The notes under the pieces: generated by a model
What the model saw: the letters and a program-made list of their open reading frames with translations, nothing else
What the model was told of the DNA's origin: nothing
Databases searched by the model: none
Part shown: one piece after another, positions 1-5,470 of the stretch
How positions within the stretch are numbered: position 1 is the stretch's first letter
Layout: every line of letters starts with the position of its first letter
Position numbers and translations under genes: made by a program
NCBI GenBank assembly: GCA_013215525.1
Contig: JABSQY010000075.1
Location: 1 to 8,433, forward strand
Length of the DNA stretch: 8,433 bases
Reading direction: 5' to 3'
Origin: Nanoarchaeales archaeon
GTDB taxonomy: Archaea; Nanobdellota; Nanobdellia; Woesearchaeales; UBA583

Positions 1-2
1 TA

Positions 3-503
3 ATTGCATATGATGTTTTAACTTTATCAAATAATGATTTATTTTCAGTTCCTTATGGAGTTGACTATCAAAGAATGAACATGGAAGCAGGTTTAACTGA
101 TGGAAGTGCAATTTTTGAATATAAAGAAGGAAATTGGACAAACATTGAAGTTGATGGAAATGATAATGCAATGTTTAAACCTTTGATGGGATATAAATTT
201 CAATCAAACACTAATATAAATTTACCAATTTACATTGATGAGAATTATGACATTTCAGAAATTAAACGAGAATTAGATTCGAATTTTAATTTAATTGGAC
301 TAAATTCAATTTATGATAGAATTATATCTGATTATTTAGGTACTTCAATTAATTTTAATGGTTTATATGATGATAATGGAAATCCAATTACTACTAATGA
401 TTTAAATCCAACTAAATCTTATTGGATTTCAGTAAATGGAATTGTTGGAGAAAATAAAATTTTCTATGGAGTATCAGATGGATTGTTTAATCCAACTCAA
501 TAA
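3..503 (+). CDS. C-terminal part of a secreted surface protein (5' end outside window)
   Basis: The frame is open from the left edge (first full codon at 3), so the first ATG inside it at 75 is probably internal and the true start lies upstream. The visible 166 residues are acidic, rich in Asn, Asp and aromatic residues, and have no Cys, Lys-rich patches or membrane span, as expected for an exported beta-rich domain. Two similar stretches can be seen. One has a GNW motif followed by PLMGYKF. The other has NLIGLNS followed some 40 residues later by an NPTKSYWISVNG segment. This recalls the 'WNLIGLP ... GYWI' modules found near the C-terminus of archaeal and bacterial surface proteins; that link is pattern recognition only. 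It ends in TAA and a strong hairpin/T-run follows. The next gene is also exported, which supports a cell-surface locus. Precise function unknown. Confidence 0.7.
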   Translation: MAYDVLTLSNNDLFSVPYGVDYQRMNMEAGLTDGSAIFEYKEGNWTNIEVDGNDNAMFKPLMGYKFQSNTNINLPIYIDENYDISEIKRELDSNFNLIGLNSIYDRIISDYLGTSINFNGLYDDNGNPITTNDLNPTKSYWISVNGIVGENKIFYGVSDGLFNPTQ

Positions 504-517
504 AGATTAAATTTAAG

Positions 518-560
518 TTAATTAATTAAAATTTAATTAATTAATTTTTTAATTTTTTTT
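518..560 (+). terminator. Palindromic hairpin followed by T-runs
   Basis: Positions 518-530 and 532-544 are perfect reverse complements (13 bases each side of a single central A), all A/T. They are followed by T6 (545-550) and T8 (553-560). This is the expected form of an intrinsic-type transcription end for the surface gene finishing at 503. The stem is A/T only and so weak, so the T-runs may do most of the work, as is usual in archaea. Confidence 0.6.
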
Positions 561-578
561 AGTTTTAACAATTAACTA

Positions 579-586
579 TTTAAATA
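579..586 (+). promoter_or_regulatory. Archaeal TATA box of the gene at 609
   Basis: TTTAAATA is centred 26.5 nt upstream of the ATG at 609, the normal archaeal distance from TATA box to transcription start. The message is therefore predicted to be leaderless. No Shine-Dalgarno sequence lies between this box and the ATG, which supports that reading. Confidence 0.6.
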
Positions 587-608
587 TTAAAATACAAATT
601 AAAATAAA

Positions 609-1535
609 ATGAACAAAAAAAATAAAAAAGTAATCTCAGTACTTAGCACATTAGCGCTTTTAAGTTTTGTATCAACTGGAATTTTCGCAATTCCAAACGA
701 TCCAAACAGTTTTTATGGTGATGTGACAATTGATAATAAAATAATTCCAGATTCAACTTTAAATTATTACTTAAATGATGATTTAATTGGAACTAAAGAT
801 ATTAAAAATTCAAAGTATGGAATTAAGTTTGATAAAGTTGTACTAACTGGTAAAAATGGAGACAATATTAAATTTGAATTTGATTCAAGTTCAATAGATT
901 GCGCATCAGCTACAAGTACAATTGAGTACACATATGTTGAAGGTGAAATTAAAAAATTAGATTTAGATTTTTCAGGAACAAACACGTGCGCAGACACAAC
1001 TGAGGAGACTGAAACAGAAACAGATGCTGGTAACAGTGGCGGTGGAAGTAGAGGAGGAAGTTCTAGTGGAGGAAGTGGTGGAAATTCAAACACACAAACT
1101 GAAGATGAAACACCTCTAAATGAAACTAGAACTATTGAAGAAATAAAAAATGAAAAAGAGAATGAAAACTCAAATCATTTAAGAACTTCTAGTTTAATTC
1201 AAAATACTCAAAAAGATTCAACTGGACAAGTTGAAGATATAGAAGTAATTTCAGCAGAGAAATCAACTGATGAACAAACTAATTTAGAAATTAAAAAACA
1301 AATCACAAATAATGCGTTAGGTGGAAACATTATAGCAAACACATCAAAATCTTTATTTGGAGTTATAGCTTTAGTTTTATGTTTAACAAGTTTTATTGTT
1401 TGGCGTGAAAATAAAAAAAGAAATCTTAGAAAAAATAAAAAAGCAAAATTAACTGATTCAGAAATAGAATCTGAAATTATTTCAAAAGATGAAAATGAAA
1501 CTTTAGATGATAATGACGAGTCAAAAGAAAACTAA
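609..1535 (+). CDS. Single-pass membrane protein with exported Gly/Ser-rich stalk
   Basis: This 308-residue protein has a clear signal peptide: a Lys-rich N-terminus, a hydrophobic core at about residues 8-27, and a likely cleavage after the GIFA at 24-27. A small exported domain (about 30-128) begins with a PNSFYGDVTIDNK motif, resembling short beta domains at the N-terminus of DPANN surface proteins, and has two Cys (98 and 127) that could form a disulfide. Next come a Thr/Glu run, a Gly/Ser-rich linker at 141-160 and a long polar stretch (161-245). A hydrophobic span at about 249-265 is followed by a strongly basic stop-transfer stretch (RENKKRNLRKNKKAK) and an acidic tail. Topology should be N-outside, C-inside. 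The ATG is supported by the TATA box 26.5 nt upstream. Function is not recognised; a surface anchor or receptor-like role is inference. Confidence 0.8.
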   Translation: MNKKNKKVISVLSTLALLSFVSTGIFAIPNDPNSFYGDVTIDNKIIPDSTLNYYLNDDLIGTKDIKNSKYGIKFDKVVLTGKNGDNIKFEFDSSSIDCASATSTIEYTYVEGEIKKLDLDFSGTNTCADTTEETETETDAGNSGGGSRGGSSSGGSGGNSNTQTEDETPLNETRTIEEIKNEKENENSNHLRTSSLIQNTQKDSTGQVEDIEVISAEKSTDEQTNLEIKKQITNNALGGNIIANTSKSLFGVIALVLCLTSFIVWRENKKRNLRKNKKAKLTDSEIESEIISKDENETLDDNDESKEN

Positions 1536-1563
1536 AGTTTAAATAATAAAAACTTTATTTTTT
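1533..1563 (+). terminator. Hairpin with T6 starting at the stop codon
   Basis: Positions 1533-1540 and 1550-1557 are perfect 8-base reverse complements with a 9-base loop, directly followed by T6 (1558-1563). The 5' arm begins with the TAA stop of the membrane-protein gene. The same bases contain the TATA box of the next gene, so terminator and promoter are superimposed in a 32-base gap. Confidence 0.5.
1538..1545 (+). promoter_or_regulatory. TATA box of yaaA
   Basis: TTTAAATA is centred 26.5 nt before the ATG at 1568 and preceded by CTAAAG, a purine-rich BRE-like stretch. A leaderless transcript is predicted. The box lies within three bases of the upstream stop codon. Confidence 0.55.
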
Positions 1564-1567
1564 ATTT

Positions 1568-2365
1568 ATGACAAACAAAACAACATACACAATTCTACTT
1601 CCACCTTCTGAAGGAAAAAATCCAAGTAACACAGAAGATAAATATTCTACAGTTAAAATAAATAAAAAGAATAACTATTTTACAGATTTAGATAATTTAA
1701 GATATGAAATCTCAACATCGCTCCAAGATCAATTAATTAAATCAGAACCAGAAAGACAAGAGAAAATATTAGAATTAAAAGCTAAAAAACTAGAAGATGC
1801 AATCAAAAAAACTTTAAACTTTGAAAATGAATTAACAACTTCAGCAATCAACAGATATGATGGAGTAATGTTTAAAGCAATTAATTTTAAAGAGATGAAT
1901 GAGACTCAAAAAGAAAATTTTAATAATTCAGTAATCTTTGTTGATGGAATGTTTGGATTATTAAAACCTCAGGATTTAATTCCAGATTATAAATTAAAAA
2001 TTACATCAAAATTTGGTAAATATAATATGACTAAATTTTGGAAAGAAAACTTATATTCTAAATTTAATAATTTATTTTCAAATACTCAATTAGTAATTGA
2101 CATTTTACCAGGAAGTCATAGAAAAGTTGTAAACTTTTCAAACATTAATAATTATGTAGAAATTTTATTTGCAAAATTAGTTGATGGAAAATTAAAAAAT
2201 GCAGGACACGAATCCAAGAAACTTAAAGGAGAAATTGTAAACTTTATAGTTCAAAAAAACGATACATCTATTGAAGACTTAAAAACCTGGAAACACTCTT
2301 TAGGATACTCTTATGATAGCAAAAACTCAAATGAGTATTTAATAATATACACAAAAGAAGATTAA
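1568..2365 (+). CDS. yaaA: YaaA/DUF328 family peroxide-stress protein
   Basis: The protein has 265 residues, close to the usual length of the YaaA (DUF328, UPF0246) family. Conserved landmarks appear in the family order: LPPSEGK at 11-17, RYDGVMFKAI at 96-105, the DGMFGLLKPQDLIPDYKLKI block at 126-145, FWKE at 157-160, and H214 followed by KKLKG at 217-221. The LPPSEGK form at the N-terminus matches the branch found outside E. coli, where ISPAK is typical. In E. coli, YaaA lowers free intracellular iron during hydrogen peroxide stress and limits Fenton damage; the biochemical activity is not settled. The same role here is inferred from homology. It has its own promoter and is expected to be monocistronic, ending in a convergent terminator shared with the next gene. 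Confidence 0.87.
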   Translation: MTNKTTYTILLPPSEGKNPSNTEDKYSTVKINKKNNYFTDLDNLRYEISTSLQDQLIKSEPERQEKILELKAKKLEDAIKKTLNFENELTTSAINRYDGVMFKAINFKEMNETQKENFNNSVIFVDGMFGLLKPQDLIPDYKLKITSKFGKYNMTKFWKENLYSKFNNLFSNTQLVIDILPGSHRKVVNFSNINNYVEILFAKLVDGKLKNAGHESKKLKGEIVNFIVQKNDTSIEDLKTWKHSLGYSYDSKNSNEYLIIYTKED

Positions 2366-2386
2366 AAATTATTAAAGTTTTTTAAT
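2361..2386. terminator. Two-way hairpin between convergent genes
   Basis: Positions 2361-2368 and 2379-2386 are perfect 8-base reverse complements around a 10-base loop. The left arm contains the yaaA stop codon and the loop contains the stop of the minus-strand gene. The right arm holds T6 on the plus strand and the left arm gives T5 on the minus strand, so it could end transcription from both sides. The stem is A/T only, so this is a modest call. Confidence 0.4.
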
Positions 2387-2773
2387 TTCATCAAGTAAAA
2401 TCTTTTGAAAACGTAAATATTCATCTAAATCAAACATTTCTCGATACAACAACTGTTTATTTTTATCGATAGAATAAGTTAATTGATTTAATTCAATTAA
2501 TTTACGACTTTTCATTATTTCTTTTCCTAATTTCTCTCTTTTAGATTCGTAGAACAGTTTTAATTCTTTAATTAAATCTACAAAATACTTATCAACTTCA
2601 TCAAACACGACACTATTTTTAGGAAACTCAATTTTATCAAAAATTACTGAAATTTCAGAACTAATATCTTGTACTTCACTCTTTTCTGGTTTAGAATTTT
2701 CAATTAATTTTTCAAAATCTTTATCAAATTTAGATTTTGTATCTATTTTTAGAAACTTTTTAATAAAATTCAT
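2372..2773 (-). CDS. Small helical, probably coiled-coil protein of unknown function
   Basis: I do not recognise a family for this 133-residue protein. It starts with a short amphipathic stretch, MNFIKKFLKI, of basic and hydrophobic residues that could touch a membrane or a partner. A polar, acidic, probably flexible part follows (about 11-45). From about residue 55 to the end it has the charged, Leu/Ile-rich pattern of long helices, with heptad-like spacing around 62-100 and 105-132. There are no Cys or Trp, no signal peptide and no membrane span. The ATG at 2773 has a BRE/TATA-like element 23-24 nt upstream. It is a monocistronic minus-strand gene whose stop lies 6 bases from the yaaA stop. 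A structural or scaffold role is a guess. Confidence 0.65.
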   Translation of the reverse strand: MNFIKKFLKIDTKSKFDKDFEKLIENSKPEKSEVQDISSEISVIFDKIEFPKNSVVFDEVDKYFVDLIKELKLFYESKREKLGKEIMKSRKLIELNQLTYSIDKNKQLLYREMFDLDEYLRFQKILLDEIKKL

Positions 2774-2792
2774 GTTATTTTCTGCCCCCCTG

Positions 2793-2806
2793 TAAATAAA
2801 TTTTCG
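2793..2806 (-). promoter_or_regulatory. BRE plus TATA box of the small helical gene
   Basis: On the minus strand GACGAAAA runs into TTTATTTA (2800-2793), a BRE-like purine stretch and a TATA-like box. The centre is 23.5 nt from the ATG at 2773, about 3 nt closer than in the other promoters of this window. A G6 run (C6 on the plus strand, 2785-2790) lies between box and start codon. It would be upstream of the transcription start and is therefore unlikely to be a ribosome binding site. Confidence 0.45.
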
Positions 2807-2831
2807 TCAAATTTATTCAAATTATAGTTAG

Positions 2832-2855
2832 ATACTAAAAAAAGTAGTATATAAA
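2832..2855 (+). promoter_or_regulatory. Unassigned TATA box overlapped by an inverted repeat
   Basis: TATATAAA at 2848-2855 is one of the best TATA matches in the window, yet no gene starts about 26 nt downstream. An inverted repeat, ATACTA at 2832-2837 and TAGTAT at 2845-2850, overlaps it and could be a regulator site. Read on the minus strand, the box is TTTATATA and could be a second promoter for the gene at 2773 with a leader of about 50 nt. Which strand it serves cannot be decided from sequence. Confidence 0.35.
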
Positions 2856-2927
2856 GCTTAAGTTTAATTTAAAAATGATAATTAATTAACAAATTTATCC
2901 TTTTATTTAAAATCATAAAAAGCACAA

Positions 2928-2941
2928 GAAACGTTTATAAA
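2928..2941 (+). promoter_or_regulatory. BRE and TATA box of the CARF-like/pyrG unit
   Basis: GAAACG (2928-2933) followed by TTTATAAA (2934-2941) is a strong archaeal BRE/TATA pair. Its centre lies 26.5 nt from the ATG at 2964, which predicts a leaderless transcript. It also argues against the in-frame TTG at 2952, since transcription should start after that codon. Confidence 0.7.
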
Positions 2942-2963
2942 GTAGATAATCTTGTATTTAATT

Positions 2964-3359
2964 ATGGGAAGTTTAGTAGCATTAATGAGTTCAGATACAA
3001 AAAACTGGAAAGAAGTAGCTGATTTAATTAAATGTTCTAAATGGGATAATGTTTATTTAATTTGTAATAAACTAGCATTTAATAGTATTAATCTAGAAAA
3101 TGTTCAAAAATTCGAGTTTGATGAAACAAATCCAATTATGTCTATTTTCGGACTTACAGATACTTTTAAATCACAAATAGTTGATTTTGAAGTATGTATT
3201 AATTTATCTTCTGGAACGGGAATTGAACATATGGCTTTAGTATCATCTCTTCTAAAATCTGGATTAGGAATTAGATTTGTACATTGTGAAAATAATCAAA
3301 TTAAAGAATTTGAAATTTTAAACGAAAAATACATACCGCAAGACGAGATAGACTTCTAA
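2964..3359 (+). CDS. Small Rossmann/CARF-like protein, pyrG partner
   Basis: This 131-residue protein has an alternating strand/helix pattern. A first strand SLVALMSSD is followed by a helix (NWKEVADLIKCSK), then strand VYLICN, strand KFEF, a helix, a strand ending in the glycine motif INLSSGTGIEHMAL, a helix, and strand GIRFVHC. The order and the NLSSGTG motif before a helix resemble CARF domains of CRISPR ancillary proteins, where a TGG(T)K-type motif contacts a cyclic oligoadenylate. That is my inference by eye. No effector domain is attached and no CRISPR array or cas gene is in view. The ATG at 2964 is preferred over TTG 2952 because of the TATA spacing. The stop is 15 nt from pyrG with no hairpin between, so the two are probably co-transcribed. 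A nucleotide-binding or sensing role linked to CTP supply is possible; function unknown. Confidence 0.7.
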   Translation: MGSLVALMSSDTKNWKEVADLIKCSKWDNVYLICNKLAFNSINLENVQKFEFDETNPIMSIFGLTDTFKSQIVDFEVCINLSSGTGIEHMALVSSLLKSGLGIRFVHCENNQIKEFEILNEKYIPQDEIDF

Positions 3360-3374
3360 ACAAATAAAACAAAA

Positions 3375-5006
3375 ATGGATAACAAACAAAACCAAACAAA
3401 ATACATAATTGTAACTGGTGGAGTGCTATCTGGTTTGGGTAAAGGAATTACAGCAGCCAGCATAGGATTATTTTTTTCTAACGATTACAACATTGTACCA
3501 ATGAAATTAGATGGATATTTAAATTCAGACCCAGGAACAATGAATCCAATTGAACACGGAGAAGTATTTGTACTTGATGATGGATTTGAAGTAGATATGG
3601 ACTTTGGACACTATGAAAGATATTTAGGAAATAGTGCAATTAAAGATCAATCTCTAACAATGGGGAGAGTTTTTCAAGAAATTCAAACAAAAGAAAGAGC
3701 AGGAGATTATTTAGGTAAAACTGTACAAATGGTACCGCATGTAACTAATCTAATTCAAGAAAAAATTCAAAATACAGCAAAAAAAACAAACGCTGACATT
3801 ATGTTAATTGAAGTTGGTGGAACAATTGGGGATATGGAAACTGAATTATTCATTGAAGCAATTAGACAACTAGAACGAAAAGTAGGTAATCAAAATATGT
3901 GTTTTGTACATTTAACATACATTCCAATTCCTGGTGGAGTAAATGAACAAAAGACAAAACCGACTCAGCAATCAGTTAAAATGTTACAACAAAGAGGAAT
4001 TTGGCCAGATTTCATTGTTGGAAGATGTAGTGAAGAATTAACACAAGCTACAAAAAACAAAATTGCATTATTTGCAAACATTGAACAAAAATCAGTTCTT
4101 TCATGTAAAGATTTAGATTCTGTGTATAAAGTTCCAAATCACTTCAACGATCAAGGATTCGTAGAACAAATAGCTAAAAAGTTAGAGATTAAATTAAAAA
4201 ATAAAGATAAGTTAAATACTTGGAATAAATTATTAGATACTAAAAAAACAAATAATTTAAAAATTGCAATTTGTGGAAAATATACAGATTTAGAAGACTC
4301 ATATGCAAGTGTTGTAGAATCTTTAAAACATTGTGAATATAACCTAAAAACAAATATTAAAATTGTATGGTTTGATACTGAAAACTTTAAGGATAATAAA
4401 ACTAAACTATCTGGAATTGATGGAATTATTGTACCTGGTGGATTTGGAAGCCGTGGAATTGAAGGAAAAATTGATGTAATTGAATTTGCAAGAATAAATA
4501 AAATTCCATACTTAGGGATTTGTTACGGTTTACAATTAGCAGTAATTGAATTCTTAAGAAACGTTTGTAATAAACCTGATGCAACATCAATGGAAATCGA
4601 CAACAAAGCGCAAAACCCAGCAATCACACTACTCGATGAACAACAAAACGTTGTAGAGTTAGGTGGAACAATGAGATTAGGAAAATATGAAGGAAAACTA
4701 AAATCTGGAATTGTAAAAGATTTATACACTAAACTAGATTTAATTAACAAAAATGGAATTGTATCAGAAAGACACAGACACAGATATGAAGTAAATCCTA
4801 ATATCATTGAACTAATTGAAGAAAACGGATTAAAAGTATGTGGAAATTCAATTGAGCGAGATTTAGTAGAATTTATTGAACTAGAACAAACAAAACATCC
4901 ATATTTTGTAGCAACACAATCACACCCAGAACTAAAAAGTAAACTAGAAAAACCGTCTCCATTATTTTATGGATTAATTCAAGCTGCTTTAAAATTAAAG
5001 AAATAA
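3375..5006 (+). CDS. pyrG: CTP synthase (glutamine-hydrolysing)
   Basis: This full-length 543-residue enzyme makes CTP from UTP, ATP and glutamine, the last step of pyrimidine nucleotide synthesis, in the cytoplasm. The N-terminal synthetase domain (about 8-275) shows VTGGVLSGLGKG at 13-24, the HGEVFVLDDGFEVDMDFGHYER stretch at 61-82, DYLGKTVQMVPH at 111-122, EVGGTIGDMETE at 146-157, and KTKPTQ at 193-198. The C-terminal glutamine amidotransferase domain has GKYTDLEDSYASV from 301, the oxyanion GGFGSRGIEGK at 355-365, the nucleophile Cys383 in LGICYGLQ, ERHRHRYEVN at 465-474, and the His517/Glu519 pair in QSHPE. All catalytic residues are present. Small departures from the usual motifs are DGY for DPY at 46-48 and TQQS for TQHS at 197-200. 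It has no visible Shine-Dalgarno and follows the CARF-like gene by 15 nt, probably in one transcript. Confidence 0.97.
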   Translation: MDNKQNQTKYIIVTGGVLSGLGKGITAASIGLFFSNDYNIVPMKLDGYLNSDPGTMNPIEHGEVFVLDDGFEVDMDFGHYERYLGNSAIKDQSLTMGRVFQEIQTKERAGDYLGKTVQMVPHVTNLIQEKIQNTAKKTNADIMLIEVGGTIGDMETELFIEAIRQLERKVGNQNMCFVHLTYIPIPGGVNEQKTKPTQQSVKMLQQRGIWPDFIVGRCSEELTQATKNKIALFANIEQKSVLSCKDLDSVYKVPNHFNDQGFVEQIAKKLEIKLKNKDKLNTWNKLLDTKKTNNLKIAICGKYTDLEDSYASVVESLKHCEYNLKTNIKIVWFDTENFKDNKTKLSGIDGIIVPGGFGSRGIEGKIDVIEFARINKIPYLGICYGLQLAVIEFLRNVCNKPDATSMEIDNKAQNPAITLLDEQQNVVELGGTMRLGKYEGKLKSGIVKDLYTKLDLINKNGIVSERHRHRYEVNPNIIELIEENGLKVCGNSIERDLVEFIELEQTKHPYFVATQSHPELKSKLEKPSPLFYGLIQAALKLKK

Positions 5007-5035
5007 TTATAAATTCTTTAATTATTACTCTTTTT
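4993..5035 (+). terminator. Hairpin spanning the region of the pyrG stop, then T5
   Basis: Positions 4993-5002 and 5014-5023 form a perfect 10-base inverted repeat with an 11-base loop. The loop contains the pyrG stop codon. T5 follows at 5031-5035. This is a plausible end for the CARF-like/pyrG transcript. Confidence 0.5.
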
Positions 5036-5068
5036 ACCATATATTGATATGTTTTTCAAGTTTTGAAA

Positions 5069-5083
5069 CTAAACATTTAAATA
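5069..5083 (+). promoter_or_regulatory. BRE and TATA box of the 95-residue protein gene
   Basis: CTAAACA leads into TTTAAATA (5076-5083), whose centre is 26.5 nt from the ATG at 5106. A leaderless transcript separate from pyrG is predicted. Confidence 0.6.
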
Positions 5084-5105
5084 CTAAATATACAAATTCT
5101 ATACT

Positions 5106-5393
5106 ATGACAGAAAAATCATTTAACTTAAAGTTAACAAAAAAAGAAGTTCTAGTGTTAGATCACGGAAGATTTAAAGGAATGGTTGATTTATTAAACTC
5201 AGTTGAAAAATCAATTAACGCAAAAATGGAAAAGGGAGAAAAAATCGACCAAACTACATTAATCGGAGTTTTAGCAGCTCACAAGATTCAAGCAAGTAAA
5301 ATGTTAAACAAAACATCACAATTTTTATCAAAGTTCGCTGAAGGTGAAGAAACTTCTGCAAAAACAACTAAGAAAGTTGCTGCTAAGAAGTAA
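5106..5393 (+). CDS. Small Lys-rich protein, function unknown
   Basis: This 95-residue protein has 18 Lys, no Cys and no Trp. The body (about 10-78) looks all-helical, with amphipathic stretches around VLVLDHGRFKGMVDLLNSVEKS and TTLIGVLAAHKIQASKMLN. The last 15 residues form a Lys/Ala/Thr tail (SAKTTKKVAAKK) like those of small nucleic-acid-binding proteins. It has none of the archaeal histone-fold landmarks. Codons such as GCT, AAC, ATC and AAG are more frequent here than in the neighbours, and the gene has its own clean promoter and terminator, which suggests strong expression. A chromatin-like or RNA-binding role is inference only. Confidence 0.72.
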   Translation: MTEKSFNLKLTKKEVLVLDHGRFKGMVDLLNSVEKSINAKMEKGEKIDQTTLIGVLAAHKIQASKMLNKTSQFLSKFAEGEETSAKTTKKVAAKK

Positions 5394-5411
5394 TTTTACT
5401 TCTTATTTTTT
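5385..5411 (+). terminator. Hairpin including the stop codon, then T6
   Basis: Positions 5385-5393 and 5396-5404 are perfect 9-base reverse complements, including G-C pairs, with the TAA stop as the last three bases of the left arm. The formal loop of 2 bases would open to 4-6. T6 follows at 5406-5411. This is the best-formed terminator in the window. Confidence 0.6.
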
Positions 5412-5420
5412 AAATTAATT

Positions 5421-5470
5421 AAAAAATTCTAACTATAATTCATACTTAAACTAATAGTTATACTATTTTT
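5421..5470. terminator. Overlapping hairpins between convergent units
   Basis: TAACTAT (5430-5436) pairs with ATAGTTA (5454-5460). On the minus strand this is followed by GAA and T6 (5426-5421), fitting an end for the operon finishing at 5469. A second hairpin, AATAGT (5453-5458) with ACTATT (5462-5467), runs into T5 (5466-5470) on the plus strand and could back up the terminator at 5385. The two hairpins share bases 5454-5458 and cannot form together on one RNA. Confidence 0.45.

Larger units (their letters stand above)
2774..2963. other. Divergent intergenic region
   Basis: This spacer separates the minus-strand helical protein from the plus-strand CARF-like/pyrG unit. It contains promoters for both sides, an unusual C6 run (2785-2790) in otherwise A/T-rich DNA, and a third TATA box (2848-2855) with no assigned gene. 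The only ATG shortly downstream of that box, at 2875, opens a four-codon frame. No tRNA-like fold or longer frame was seen. Confidence 0.6.

Noticed and set aside
75..77. ATG as the true start of the first gene
   Set aside because: The frame is open to the window edge with similar composition, there is no signal peptide after this ATG, and no TATA box about 26 nt before it.
767..1093. 108-codon minus-strand frame opposite the membrane-protein gene
   Set aside because: Pro/Leu/Ser-rich translation mirrors the Gly/Ser-rich linker on the plus strand; no promoter, and the plus-strand gene has a signal peptide and membrane span.
2952..2963. TTG start adding four residues to the CARF-like protein
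   Set aside because: The TATA box at 2934-2941 predicts transcription from about 2963, after this TTG, and the ATG at 2964 fits the spacing of the other promoters.
4597..4650. Locally C-richer codons inside pyrG as a sign of recombination
   Set aside because: The stretch is only about 50 bases and encodes normal family sequence leading into the conserved GGTMRLG; too short to support transfer.
4426..4807. Two minus-strand frames opposite the pyrG glutaminase domain
   Set aside because: They lie opposite highly conserved CTP synthase motifs and have low-complexity translations.
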